A stretch of DNA of 64,000 bases, taken from positions 1-64,000 of the forward strand of contig JACJZG010000010.1 in NCBI GenBank assembly GCA_020635715.1, read 5' to 3'. Position numbers and translations under genes: made by a program. The stretch is from Flavobacteriales bacterium. GTDB taxonomy: Bacteria > Bacteroidota > Bacteroidia > Flavobacteriales_F > PHOS-HE28. The stretch's first letter is position 1, and the number at the start of each line of letters is the position of its first letter. The notes under the pieces were generated by a model. The model saw nothing but the letters and a program-made list of their open reading frames with translations. It was not told where the DNA came from and made no database searches. Of the stretch, positions 51,899 to 59,408 are shown piece after piece.

Positions 51899-53128
51899 AT
51901 GAACCTCCCGCTCCTCTTCGCCCGCCGCTACCTCTTCGCCAAGCGGAGCACCAACGCCATCAACATCATCACGGCCATCAGCATCCTGGTGATCGCCGTG
52001 GTCACGGCCGCCATGGTCGTGGTATTGAGCACGCTCAACGGCATCTCGGACCTGGTGGATTCGATCTACAGCCCCTTCGACCAGGACCTCACCATCACCC
52101 CTGCCGTAGGCAAGACCTTCGACCGGAAGGACCTCGACCTGGAAGAGGTGCTGGCCCTTCCGGAGGTGCGCAACACGAGCTGGGTGATCGAGGAGAACGT
52201 GCTGTTGCGCAGTGGTGATCAGCGCCGCGTGGCCACCATGAAGGGCGTGGAGGACCAGTATCTCTCCATGAGCCATATGCAGCGTTACCTCTACAGCGGA
52301 GAAGCGACGTTCGAGGGACTGACCGGACCCGCCGCCCTGCTCGGCATAGGCCTGAAGATGGACCTCGGCGTGCCCATGGATGATGGGGTGTTCCAACCCT
52401 TGGAGATCAGCGCCCCGGTGCGCGGGCGCAAGCTCAGCAAGTACCAGCAACGTGCGTTCGAAACGGTGACCATGGCCGTTCGGGGGGTCTTCACCATGAA
52501 CCTCGACTTCGACACCAAGTACCTGCTGGTGCCCTTGACCACCGCCGCGGAGGTGATGCATTATGACAGCGCGGTCAGCGCCCTGGAGATCGAACTGACC
52601 GACAAGGACCAGATGGACCGCGTGGCGGAGCGGCTGCGCGCTCGGCTCGGCCCCGCCTTCACTGTGAAGACCCGGTACCAGAAGAACGCCCTGATGTACC
52701 GCACCAACGCGAGTGAGAAGGTCTTCACCTTCGCGGTGCTGAGCTTCATCGGATTGATCGGCGCCTTCAACATCATCGCCTCGCTCACCATGATGATGAT
52801 CGAGAAACGCCGCGACATGGGGACGATCACCGCCATGGGTGCCACCCCGGCGATGGTCCGGCGCATCTTCTTCCATGAAGGACTGCTGATCGTCGTGGTG
52901 GGGGTCATCGTTGGCCTGGTGCTCGGGCTGGGCATCTGCCTGGCGCAGGAGCACTTCGGTTTCGTTCGGCTCAGCGACTCGGTGGTGGAAGCCTATCCTG
53001 TTCACATCCTCGGTTCGGACCTGGCGTTGATCGCGATCATGGTCTTCGCCATTGGACTGGTGGCGGCGTGGATCCCGTTGCGGGCGCTCAGCAAGCGCTT
53101 CCTCCAAAGCGCGAAGACCGTCTCTTGA
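51899..53128 (+). CDS. FtsX-like permease of an ABC transporter (LolC/E-type)
   Basis: 409 residues. The N-terminal cytosolic helix and first TM (FARRYLFAKRSTNAINIITA followed by ISILVIAVVTAAMVVVLSTL) are the LolC/LolE pattern; this family releases lipoproteins from the inner membrane with LolD ATPase. A large periplasmic domain (about 45-265) precedes three TM helices: VFTFAVLSFIGLIGAFNIIA, FFHEGLLIVVVGVIVGLVLG and DLALIAIMVFAIGLVAAWIP, with EKRRDMGTITAMGATP (the coupling region) between the first two. The LolD-type ATPase is not in the window, so assignment to Lol is by fold only; a macrolide-exporter-like role is the alternative. It converges with dusB, 9 bases apart. Confidence 0.87.
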   Translation: MNLPLLFARRYLFAKRSTNAINIITAISILVIAVVTAAMVVVLSTLNGISDLVDSIYSPFDQDLTITPAVGKTFDRKDLDLEEVLALPEVRNTSWVIEENVLLRSGDQRRVATMKGVEDQYLSMSHMQRYLYSGEATFEGLTGPAALLGIGLKMDLGVPMDDGVFQPLEISAPVRGRKLSKYQQRAFETVTMAVRGVFTMNLDFDTKYLLVPLTTAAEVMHYDSAVSALEIELTDKDQMDRVAERLRARLGPAFTVKTRYQKNALMYRTNASEKVFTFAVLSFIGLIGAFNIIASLTMMMIEKRRDMGTITAMGATPAMVRRIFFHEGLLIVVVGVIVGLVLGLGICLAQEHFGFVRLSDSVVEAYPVHILGSDLALIAIMVFAIGLVAAWIPLRALSKRFLQSAKTVS

Positions 53129-53137
53129 TCGCTCGGA

Positions 53138-54130
53138 TCAGGCCACCGTAGCCAGCTCGTAGGTCGCCTTCACTTCGTCCAGGATCTCTTCCAGGACCGC
53201 AGGCTCGCGCTCGGTGCAGAGACGCAGGCGCACCTCCTTCACGTTCGGCAGGCCTTTGAGGTAATTGCCATAGTGGCGGCGCATCTCCACCACACCCTCC
53301 CAGGGACCTTTCCAAGCCAGTGAACTGCGGAGGTGTTCTCGCGCCGCCTCCACCCTGTCCGTGATCGAGGGCTGGGGCAGGTGCTCACCGGTACGGATGA
53401 AGTGTTTGATCTCGTTGAAGATGAACGGATGTCCGATGGTAGCCCGGCCGATCATCACACCATCCACTCCGTAGCGGTCGCGGTACTCCACGGCTTTCAC
53501 CGGTGAATCGATATCACCGTTACCGAAGATGGGGATCCGGATGCGCGGGTTGTTCTTCACCTCGCCGATCAAGGTCCAATCCGCAGGGCCCTTGTACAGC
53601 TGCGCACGGGTGCGACCATGGATGCTCAACGCTTGGATGCCGACGTCCTGCAGGCGTTCGGCCACTTCCATGATGTTCTTGGTGGCGTCGTTCCAACCCA
53701 GACGGGTCTTCACGGTCACCGGCAACTGAACGGCTTTCACCACCTTCTCGGTCAGGCGCACCATCTTGTCCACATCCTGCAACAGGCAGGCACCGGCACC
53801 TTTGCTCACCACTTTGTGAACGGGGCAGCCGTAGTTGATGTCGATCAGATCGGGTTTGGCGGCTTCCGCGATGCGCGCCGCTTCCTCCATGGCATCCTCA
53901 CTTCCGCCGAAAAGTTGGATCCCGATGGGCCGCTCTGCCTCGAAGATGTCCAACTTCTTCAGCCCTTTCGCCGCCTGGCGGATCAATCCTTCGCTGCTGA
54001 TGAACTCGGTGAACATCAGATCGGCACCGTGCTTCTTGCACAACGCCCGGAACGGCGGATCGCTCACATCCTCCATGGGAGCGAGCAGCAGCGGGAACTC
54101 CGGGAGTTCGATGGGGCCTATCCGGACCAT
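53138..54130 (-). CDS. dusB: tRNA-dihydrouridine synthase
   Basis: 330 residues from the ATG at 54130 (MVRIGPIELPEFPLLLAPME); the longer reading crosses a good -7 motif. It reduces uridines in the tRNA D-loop with FMN and NADPH. The FMN TIM barrel shows LLAPMEDVSDPPFRALCKKH, IDINYGCPVHKVV with the catalytic Cys, KTRLGWND, SIHGRTRAQLYKG, IFGNGDI and GVMIGRATIGHPFIF. The C-terminal ~75 residues are the helical tRNA-binding domain. Assignment to DusB rather than A or C rests on the N-terminus and length. It lies beside a tRNA gene by chance or selection. Confidence 0.93.
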   Translation of the reverse strand: MVRIGPIELPEFPLLLAPMEDVSDPPFRALCKKHGADLMFTEFISSEGLIRQAAKGLKKLDIFEAERPIGIQLFGGSEDAMEEAARIAEAAKPDLIDINYGCPVHKVVSKGAGACLLQDVDKMVRLTEKVVKAVQLPVTVKTRLGWNDATKNIMEVAERLQDVGIQALSIHGRTRAQLYKGPADWTLIGEVKNNPRIRIPIFGNGDIDSPVKAVEYRDRYGVDGVMIGRATIGHPFIFNEIKHFIRTGEHLPQPSITDRVEAAREHLRSSLAWKGPWEGVVEMRRHYGNYLKGLPNVKEVRLRLCTEREPAVLEEILDEVKATYELATVA

Positions 54131-54144
54131 GGGCAAATAGCCTG

Positions 54145-54152
54145 CAAAGGTA
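54145..54152 (-). promoter_or_regulatory. Candidate -7 element of dusB
   Basis: Minus strand TACCTTTG, a full TAnnTTTG match, 14 bases before the ATG. Confidence 0.5.
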
Positions 54153-54192
54153 GGCAAGTGGGTCGCAGGCGTTGGGAAGCGGCGCCTTTCGC

Positions 54193-54200
54193 TATTTTCG
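54193..54200 (+). promoter_or_regulatory. Candidate -7 element of tRNA-Ser
   Basis: TATTTTCG, 10 bases before the first base of the mature tRNA. Confidence 0.5.
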
Positions 54201-54210
54201 CGGCCCCACT

Positions 54211-54297
54211 GGAGAGATGGCCGAGTGGTTTAAGGCGCACGCCTGGAAAGTGTGTTTACCTGAAAGGGTAACGGGGGTTCGAATCCCTCTCTCTCCG
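54211..54297 (+). tRNA. tRNA-Ser (anticodon GGA)
   Basis: 87 bases without an encoded CCA. The acceptor stem GGAGAGA pairs with TCTCTCC (one base discriminator G). The D arm is GCCGAGTGGTTTAAGGC. The anticodon arm CACGC-CTGGAAA-GTGTG gives GGA at positions 34-36. A long variable arm (about TTTACCTGAAAGGGTAAC) is typical of class II tRNA-Ser, and the T arm is GGGGG-TTCGAAT-CCCTC. A terminator hairpin follows. Its 3' end is duplicated at 54460-54482. Confidence 0.97.
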
Positions 54298-54305
54298 CCG
54301 ATCAA
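54283..54305 (+). repeat. tRNA-Ser 3' end, first copy of a 23-bp direct repeat
   Basis: This 23-base stretch covers the 3' end of the T arm, the 3' acceptor strand and 8 bases beyond the tRNA. An identical copy lies at 54460-54482. Confidence 0.9.
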
Positions 54306-54339
54306 AAGCCGTCAGTGCCGCAAGGCACGGCGGCTTTTT
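54304..54339 (+). terminator. Intrinsic terminator after tRNA-Ser
   Basis: An outer stem AAAGCCG/CGGCTTT and inner stem GTGCC/GGCAC with a GCAA loop, followed by a T run (CTTTTTC). It ends 42 bases past the tRNA. Confidence 0.88.
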
Positions 54340-54397
54340 CATTCTCCAGCGAGCCGAACAAAGTTCGAGCGAGCAGGAGGATGAAAAGGCCGGTGAC

Positions 54398-54459
54398 CGC
54401 GAAGCGGGCACAAGGCTTTTGTTCGAAGCCTCACCCCTCCCGGGAAAGCCCGCTTCGCG
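54398..54459. repeat. Nested inverted repeat beside the tRNA 3'-end copy
   Basis: A 12-bp perfect stem (CGCGAAGCGGGC with GCCCGCTTCGCG) encloses an inner stem AGGCTT/AAGCCT with a 7-base loop. It abuts the second tRNA 3'-end copy. Coordinates are good to a base or two. No coding function is seen. Confidence 0.6.
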
Positions 54460-54482
54460 ATCCCTCTCTCTCCGCCGATCAA
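54460..54482 (+). repeat. Second copy of the tRNA-Ser 3' end (possible att scar)
   Basis: The 23 bases are identical to 54283-54305, 177 bases downstream. There is no 5' half of a tRNA here, so it is not a gene. Integrative elements leave such a duplicated tRNA 3' end at the far side; the space is far too short to hold one now. Confidence 0.75.
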
Positions 54483-54502
54483 CCTGTACTGCCCGGCCTT
54501 GT

Positions 54503-55530
54503 TCACGCACTGACCTCCCCGCACAACGGGGTTCCGAAAGCGGAAGCCAAGGCCGATCCATCAAGCCCCTGCCCCAACAGGAACATCAACTTGGTCACCG
54601 CAGCCTCCACGGTCATGTCGGCAGCGCTGAGCACACCTAATTCTACAAATGCCTGGCTGGTCACATAACGCCCTTGCTCCACCCGACCGCCGAAGCATTG
54701 GGTCACGTTCACCAGCGTTATACCGCGCTCCGTCGCCTCACGAAGCGCCTCGACGAACTTGATGTCCGTAGGACCGTTGCCGCTACCGAAGGTCGTGAGC
54801 ACCACGGCCTTCAAGCTCGGGGTGTCCAGCGCATGGCGCACCCATTCCGCACGGATACCCGGGAACAACCGCAGGACGCCAACGTTATCGTCCATCCGGT
54901 CATGCACCTTCAGACCCTTGGTCCGAGGGGCCAGGACCGCAGCATGGTCATACCTCAGATGCACTCCGGCTTCGGCCAGGCGCGGATAGTTCGGTGAACG
55001 GAACGCCTCGAAGCGTTCGGCATGTACCTTCACGGTGCGGTTGCCCCGGTACAGGCTGTACTCGAAATACACGGCCACCTCCGGCACCGTGGCCTGTCCT
55101 GATGCATCGCAGGCTGCCGCCACCTCGATCGCCGTGATCAAGTTCTCCTTGGCATCGGTGCGGATGGTTCCGATCGGCAGCTGTGATCCCGTGAGGATCA
55201 CCGGCTTGTTCAGACCCTCGAGCAGGAAGCTGAGCGCACTTGCCGTGTAGGCCATCGTGTCGCTGCCATGCAACACGACGAACCCATCGTACGCGTCGAA
55301 GTGCTCCCCGATGATCCGCGCTATCCGCACCCAGTCCGCCGGCTGCATATCGCTGCTGTCGATCGGCCGGTCGAATGACTCCGCACCGAGCCGCACCTTC
55401 ATCCGATCCAATTCCGGCACCTGTTCTTCCAAATGGGCAAGGTCCATGGGCCGCAGAGCACCGGTGCGTGGGTCGGCGACCATGCCGATGGTCCCGCCGG
55501 TGTATACGATCGGACGGAGCGTTGGCTCAT
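54503..55530 (-). CDS. ansA: Type I L-asparaginase, probable frameshift just after the start codon
   Basis: The reading frame carries a complete type I (cytosolic) asparaginase from LRPIVYTGGTIGMVADPRTG, with the catalytic Thr in YTGGTIG, to FVVLHGSDTMAYTASALSFL (second Thr), GSQLPIGTIRTDAKENLITA, and the end GTPLCGEVSA, about 340 residues. It hydrolyses asparagine to aspartate and ammonia. No ATG, GTG or TTG in frame precedes the catalytic motif at a sensible distance. An ATG at 55530 overlaps the tatD stop (ATGA) at the expected place but is one base out of frame; restoring one A in CAACG would give MSQTLRPIVYTGG. So a one-base loss is likely. Confidence 0.85.
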
Positions 55531-56294
55531 CGGTGGAAGAGGCGTTCGGCGTTGGCGGTGGTGATCGCGGCGATCTCCGCCACAGTCCGTCCTGTGGCCA
55601 GGGCGAGCTTCTCAGCGATGTGCGGGATGTAGGCACTTTCGTTCCTCTTCCCCCGGTACGGGACCGGAGCGAGATAAGGCGCATCGGTCTCCAGCACACA
55701 ATGCTCGGGTCCGACCACCTGCATCGTCTCGAACAGCCCTCCCTTCGGATAAGTGATCACGCCGCCGATGCCCAGCATGAATCCGCCCAATGCGATGATC
55801 CGCCGCGCTTCCTCGGGAGAGCCGGTGAAGCAATGGAACACCCCGCGCAAAGCATCGGTGTTCTCCTCCTCCACGATACGGATGGTCTCAGCGAAACTGT
55901 TGCGGCAATGGATCACGATCGGCAGGTCCAGTTCCTTGGCCCAGCGGACCTGCTGCCTGAAGACCTGCTGTTGCTGATCGATCCAGGTCTTGTCCCAGTA
56001 AAGATCGATCCCGATCTCGCCCACCGCACAGTAGCGCCCGGTGCGCAAGAGGCGCTCCACCTCCGCCATCGCCGCATCGTTCGTCTCACCGACCGAACAG
56101 GGATGAAGACCCATCATCGGGAAACAGGTATCCGGGTGTGCGGCGGCGAGCGCATCCATGACCTCGATGCTCTCGTGATCAACGTTCGGCAGGTAGAGCC
56201 TGCCCACGCCAGCGGCAATGGCACGCTCGAGCATGGCCTCGCGGTCGCTCGCGAACTGCTGATGGTAGAGGTGTGCGTGGGTATCGATGAACAT
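55527..56294 (-). CDS. tatD: TatD family metal-dependent hydrolase
   Basis: 255 residues. It is an amidohydrolase-fold DNase, named TatD; homologues act as 3'-5' exonucleases in DNA repair. The metal ligands are visible: FIDTHAHLY at the start (His-x-His), the Glu of AVGEIGIDLYWD, LPIVIHCRNSFAE, GVFHCFTGSPEEAR, and the Asp of LETDAPYLAPVPYRGKRNES. The length is normal. Its stop overlaps the likely asparaginase start by 4 bases, so the two are coupled. A TATCTTAG sequence at 56300-56307 is just upstream, a weak -7 match. Confidence 0.95.
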   Translation of the reverse strand: MFIDTHAHLYHQQFASDREAMLERAIAAGVGRLYLPNVDHESIEVMDALAAAHPDTCFPMMGLHPCSVGETNDAAMAEVERLLRTGRYCAVGEIGIDLYWDKTWIDQQQQVFRQQVRWAKELDLPIVIHCRNSFAETIRIVEEENTDALRGVFHCFTGSPEEARRIIALGGFMLGIGGVITYPKGGLFETMQVVGPEHCVLETDAPYLAPVPYRGKRNESAYIPHIAEKLALATGRTVAEIAAITTANAERLFHR

Positions 56295-56415
56295 TCCGGC
56301 TAAGATATCGGTGGTGGAACATGTACCCTGTGCGCTGGATCTCCTGCACCGCCTGCGCGCATAGGAAGATGGCAGTCGTGCATGCGCGAATGCGTTCCTT
56401 GAACGGTCGACCGGC

Positions 56416-56423
56416 TACTTTTG
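56416..56423 (+). promoter_or_regulatory. Candidate -7 element of the GT9 gene
   Basis: TACTTTTG, a full TAnnTTTG match, 60 bases before the ATG at 56484, within the 189-base tatD-GT9 gap. Confidence 0.45.
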
Positions 56424-56483
56424 GACGCGCGCATGTGCAGCCGTGGGTCGCCAGTCCGCGACAGCGCATCGTCACCACCAGGC

Positions 56484-57458
56484 ATGAAGGTCCTCGTCCT
56501 CCGGTTCTCCTCCATTGGCGACATCGTGCTCACCAGCCCGGTGTTGCGCTGCCTGAAGCGGCAGGTACAGGGTGCCGAAGTGCATGTGGCGACGAAGGCA
56601 TCCTTCGCGGATCTCCTCCGCTTCAACCCGCAGGTGGACAAGGTGCATGAGCTGAAGGACGACCTCGGCGACCTGATCCGGCGGCTGAAGGCCGAGGGCT
56701 TCGACGCTATCATCGACCTTCACCACAACCTGCGGACCTCGCGCGTGAAGCGGGCCCTGGGTGTACGTGCGAGCAGCTTCCCGAAGCTCAACGTGGAGAA
56801 GTGGTTGATGGTGAACTTCAAGCTGGACCGCCTGCCGAAGGAGCACATCGTGGACCGCTACTTCAGCGCGGCGGCAGGGCTGAACGTGCGCAACGACGAA
56901 CGCGGTCTGGAGCTCTTCATCCCGCCTGAACGCGAGATCGGTCTTGACCAGCTGCCGGAGGGGCATCGTCCCGGCTACACCGCCCTGGCCATCGGCGCAG
57001 CGCATGCGACCAAGCGGCTACCACCACACAAGCTTGTCGAACTCGCCCACCATATCCAAGGGCCTATCGTGTTGATCGGTGGCAAGGAGGACCAGGAGGT
57101 GGCGCGCCATATCGCTTCGACCGTTGGAGGCCGTGTGTTCGATGCCTCAGGCCTCTTTGACATCCTGGGCAGCGCCTCCCTCATCCGGCAGGCTGCACGC
57201 GTGATCGCACACGACAGCGGTGCGATGCACATCGCTGCGGCATTCAAGCGGCCCGTGATGAGCGTATGGGGGAACACCATCCCGGAGTTCGGCATGGGAC
57301 CGTACATCCCCACGCACCCCGGGCGCGCCCATATCGCCCAGGTGCATCTCCCCTGCCGGCCTTGCTCAAAGATCGGCCATGCGCGCTGCCCGCAAGGACA
57401 TTTCCGATGCATGGAGGACCAGGATCTCGTCGCCATTGCCACCTTCGCCGCCGAATGA
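56484..57458 (+). CDS. Glycosyltransferase family 9 (heptosyltransferase-like)
   Basis: 324 residues from the ATG at 56484 (MKVLVLRFSSIGDIVLTSPV), the hallmark N-terminus of ADP-heptose LPS heptosyltransferases (RFSSxGDxxxTxP). Other marks are DLHHNLRTSRVKRALG, AIGAAHATKRLP with the donor-binding region, VLIGGKEDQEVA, and the C-terminal AHDSGAMHIAAAFKRPVMSVWG and PCRPCSKIGHARCPQGHFRC. The acidic-His-Gly and Cys motif of the C-terminus fits GT9. It would add heptose or a related sugar to LPS core; kdsB is nearby but not adjacent. It overlaps the next gene by 4 bases (ATGA). Confidence 0.92.
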   Translation: MKVLVLRFSSIGDIVLTSPVLRCLKRQVQGAEVHVATKASFADLLRFNPQVDKVHELKDDLGDLIRRLKAEGFDAIIDLHHNLRTSRVKRALGVRASSFPKLNVEKWLMVNFKLDRLPKEHIVDRYFSAAAGLNVRNDERGLELFIPPEREIGLDQLPEGHRPGYTALAIGAAHATKRLPPHKLVELAHHIQGPIVLIGGKEDQEVARHIASTVGGRVFDASGLFDILGSASLIRQAARVIAHDSGAMHIAAAFKRPVMSVWGNTIPEFGMGPYIPTHPGRAHIAQVHLPCRPCSKIGHARCPQGHFRCMEDQDLVAIATFAAE

Positions 57459-57817
57459 GCTGGGACATCTTCATCCAGGACCTGCCGGACGTGCCATCCA
57501 TCAATGACGTCCCGGCCACCCATCGCCCTCGTCCCATCGGTGATCGGACGAGCATCATCCGAAAGATCAAGGAGGCGGTGCCCTTCGCCGAGGAACAGGA
57601 CCAGGACTGGCTCTTCATCCGCCAGCCCGGATATGACCTCAGCCTGCAGCTGCACATGGAGGACCGGGACACGGTGCGTTACATCGTGGCCCATGTACAT
57701 GGCGGCGACCAGAGCGCGGTATGCGTGGCGGCCATCCTTCGCGCGCTCGATCTGCGCGCGCATGACACGGAGACCGGCGAGCTGTTCGATGGCAACAGCC
57801 TGGACGAGAGCCTCTAG
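57455..57817 (+). CDS. Uncharacterised 120-residue protein
   Basis: The start at 57455 overlaps the GT9 stop (ATGA). It begins MSWDIFIQDLPDVPSINDVP, has a soluble alpha/beta look with QDQDWLFIRQPGYDLSLQLH and VRYIVAHVHGGDQSAVCVAA, and ends ETGELFDGNSLDESL. There is no signal peptide and no membrane span. Its coupling to the GT9 gene suggests a shared transcript, but I do not recognise the family. Its stop overlaps the end of the convergent thioesterase gene by 4 bases. Confidence 0.75.
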   Translation: MSWDIFIQDLPDVPSINDVPATHRPRPIGDRTSIIRKIKEAVPFAEEQDQDWLFIRQPGYDLSLQLHMEDRDTVRYIVAHVHGGDQSAVCVAAILRALDLRAHDTETGELFDGNSLDESL

Positions 57818-58341
57818 GACTTCGTTTCTGCGAAGAGCGCTTTCAACTCGTTCGCATCCTCGGCCTTCATCTTGCCGCTCAGGATGAGCCGTAGCTGGCG
57901 ACGTCGAAGTGCGCCATCGTAGCGTCGCTGCTCCTCATCATCCTGTGGGATGACGTCGGGAACGGTACAGGATCGCCCGGCCTGGTCGATCGCGACGAAG
58001 GTGTAGATGGCGCTGGTCACCATGATCTTCTCACCGGTCTGCTGGTCCTCCACCCAAACATCAGCCCACACCTCCATGCTCGTGCTGAAGCCCCGGCTCA
58101 CATGGCTCTTGATCGTTACGAAGTCGCCCAGCTTGATCGGGCGGTCGAAGCCGACGTGATTGACCGCCACGGTGACCGCCAGCCGCTTGCAGTGCCGGTG
58201 CGCACTGATCGCGCAGTTGATGTCGAGCCATTTCAGCAACTGACCGCCGAAAAGATTGCCCAGGGTATTGGTGTCGTTGGGCAGCACGAGGTGGGTGGTC
58301 TCGGCATAGCTATCACTGGTGGGTCGTGGTGCTCGGATCAT
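57814..58341 (-). CDS. Hotdog-fold acyl-CoA thioesterase
   Basis: 175 residues. The N-terminal TTHLVLPNDTNTLGNLFGGQLLKWLD is the YciA/BFIT-type hotdog signature, with the catalytic Asp in WLDINCAISAHRH (NxxGxxxGGxLLxxxD). VNHVGFDRPIKLGDFVTIKS and YTFVAIDQAGRSCTVPDVIP follow, and a helical C-terminal tail ends the protein. It hydrolyses acyl-CoA thioesters; chain preference is not readable. The ATG at 58341 has a TACCTTCG element 7 bases upstream and faces the HemJ-like gene. Confidence 0.9.
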   Translation of the reverse strand: MIRAPRPTSDSYAETTHLVLPNDTNTLGNLFGGQLLKWLDINCAISAHRHCKRLAVTVAVNHVGFDRPIKLGDFVTIKSHVSRGFSTSMEVWADVWVEDQQTGEKIMVTSAIYTFVAIDQAGRSCTVPDVIPQDDEEQRRYDGALRRRQLRLILSGKMKAEDANELKALFAETKS

Positions 58342-58348
58342 CGCGGCG

Positions 58349-58356
58349 CGAAGGTA
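58349..58356 (-). promoter_or_regulatory. Candidate -7 element of the thioesterase
   Basis: Minus strand TACCTTCG, 7 bases from the ATG, suggesting a leaderless start. Confidence 0.45.
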
Positions 58357-58372
58357 GAGCGTCGCGCTCCGC

Positions 58373-58380
58373 TACCTTTG
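58373..58380 (+). promoter_or_regulatory. Candidate -7 element of the HemJ-like gene
   Basis: TACCTTTG, a full match, 10 bases from the ATG at 58391 and only 16 bases from the facing thioesterase element. Confidence 0.5.
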
Positions 58381-58390
58381 GTCGAACCCC

Positions 58391-58957
58391 ATGGAGCCAA
58401 CGACCACGGAGATCCCCGCCTTGTTGCAGGCCCTGCAACTGTTCGCCCTGGTGGTCTTCTTCGCTGGCACCTTCCACATCGTCCGGCTGTTCGTGGCGCA
58501 TCGTGCGGCCATGGCGAAGTGGGACCCGGACCGGAAGATCCTGCTTGACCAGTTCACTGCCATGGAACGTGGTGCCCTCTACTTCTTGAATTGGCCGGCC
58601 CTGGCCACCTTCCTTGTGCTGGGAGGGTGGATGCTCTACCTCCGGCCCGCCATGCTGAAGCAGCCGTTCATACACGTGCTTCTGGGCTACACGGCACTGC
58701 TGATCGCGTACCACCTTTCCAACCATCAGCTCCAAGGTCGTCTTCAGCGCGGTGAGATGAGGTGGTCCGCATGGCAGATCGGTTTGTGGGCGCAGGGTGC
58801 CACGCTCCTCCTCTTCGTCCTGGTGCTCCTGCTCATCTTCCGCGATCGGATGGGCTGGGTGTGGGGCTCGGCGGGCCTGCTCATCGTTGGTGCCGTTGTG
58901 ATGCTCATGCTCGGCCGGATGCGCCGATCCGCGCCGGAGACGCCCAAGGATGCTTGA
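58391..58957 (+). CDS. HemJ/CopD-like membrane protein (protoporphyrinogen oxidase candidate)
   Basis: 188 residues with five hydrophobic spans. The pattern matches HemJ: FFAGTFHIVRLFVAHRAA in the first helix, QFTAMERGALYFLNWPALAT in the second, KQPFIHVLLGYTALLIAYHLSNH (HxxLG...YH...H) in the third, and LFRDRMGW-type segments after. HemJ oxidises protoporphyrinogen IX in haem synthesis; the His residues ligate haem. It has no other haem genes next to it. It overlaps the peroxiredoxin start by 8 bases, so the pair is co-expressed. A CopD-type metal protein is the alternative. Confidence 0.75.
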   Translation: MEPTTTEIPALLQALQLFALVVFFAGTFHIVRLFVAHRAAMAKWDPDRKILLDQFTAMERGALYFLNWPALATFLVLGGWMLYLRPAMLKQPFIHVLLGYTALLIAYHLSNHQLQGRLQRGEMRWSAWQIGLWAQGATLLLFVLVLLLIFRDRMGWVWGSAGLLIVGAVVMLMLGRMRRSAPETPKDA

Positions 58958-59408
58958 ACCAGGAACGATAGCACCCGGATTCGAACTGCCCGATCAGAAC
59001 GGCGAGCTGGTCTCGCTCAGCGACCTGCTCGGCAGGAGCCATGTGGTGCTCTTCTTCTATCCCAAGGACAACACGATGGTGTGCACCCTCGAGGTGTGCG
59101 CCTTCCGCGATGCGCATGACGAGCTCCTCGAGGAGGATGCGGTGGTGCTGGGGATCAGCAGCGACCCGGTGGATTCACACCTGCATTTCGCGGAACGTTG
59201 GAAGCTTCCCTACCGCCTGCTGGCCGACAGGGACAACGCCGTGCGCAAGGCCTATGACATCCCGAAGACCTTCGGCTTGTTCCCCGGCCGTGTGACCTAC
59301 GTCATCGACAAGCAGGGTATCATCCGCAGTGCGTTGAACGACCCGTTGCGGGCCTCCCACCATGTCCGATCCGCGTTGCGGTCGTTGAAGGCTCAGCGCA
59401 CTTCGTAG
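58950..59408 (+). CDS. Thiol peroxidase, Bcp/PrxQ-type peroxiredoxin
   Basis: 152 residues. It reduces peroxides through a peroxidatic Cys. The thioredoxin-fold core begins APGFELPDQNGELVSLSDLLG; the active site is VLFFYPKDNTMVCTLEVCAF, which has the PxxxTxxC pattern and a second Cys five residues on, as in the Bcp group. GISSDPVDSHLHFAERWKLP and the GRVTYVIDKQGIIR strand follow. Met at the position before Val-Cys differs from the common Pro-Gly. The gene overlaps the HemJ-like gene and its stop overlaps the end of the convergent next gene by 16 bases. Confidence 0.92.
   Translation: MLEPGTIAPGFELPDQNGELVSLSDLLGRSHVVLFFYPKDNTMVCTLEVCAFRDAHDELLEEDAVVLGISSDPVDSHLHFAERWKLPYRLLADRDNAVRKAYDIPKTFGLFPGRVTYVIDKQGIIRSALNDPLRASHHVRSALRSLKAQRTS

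Noticed and set aside
54460..54482. A second tRNA gene after tRNA-Ser
   Set aside because: Only the 3' acceptor and part of the T arm are present; no D or anticodon arm exists.
54315..54668. Small open frames just after tRNA-Ser
   Set aside because: They start inside the terminator hairpin, run over the inverted repeat and enter the antisense of the asparaginase, with no known motif.
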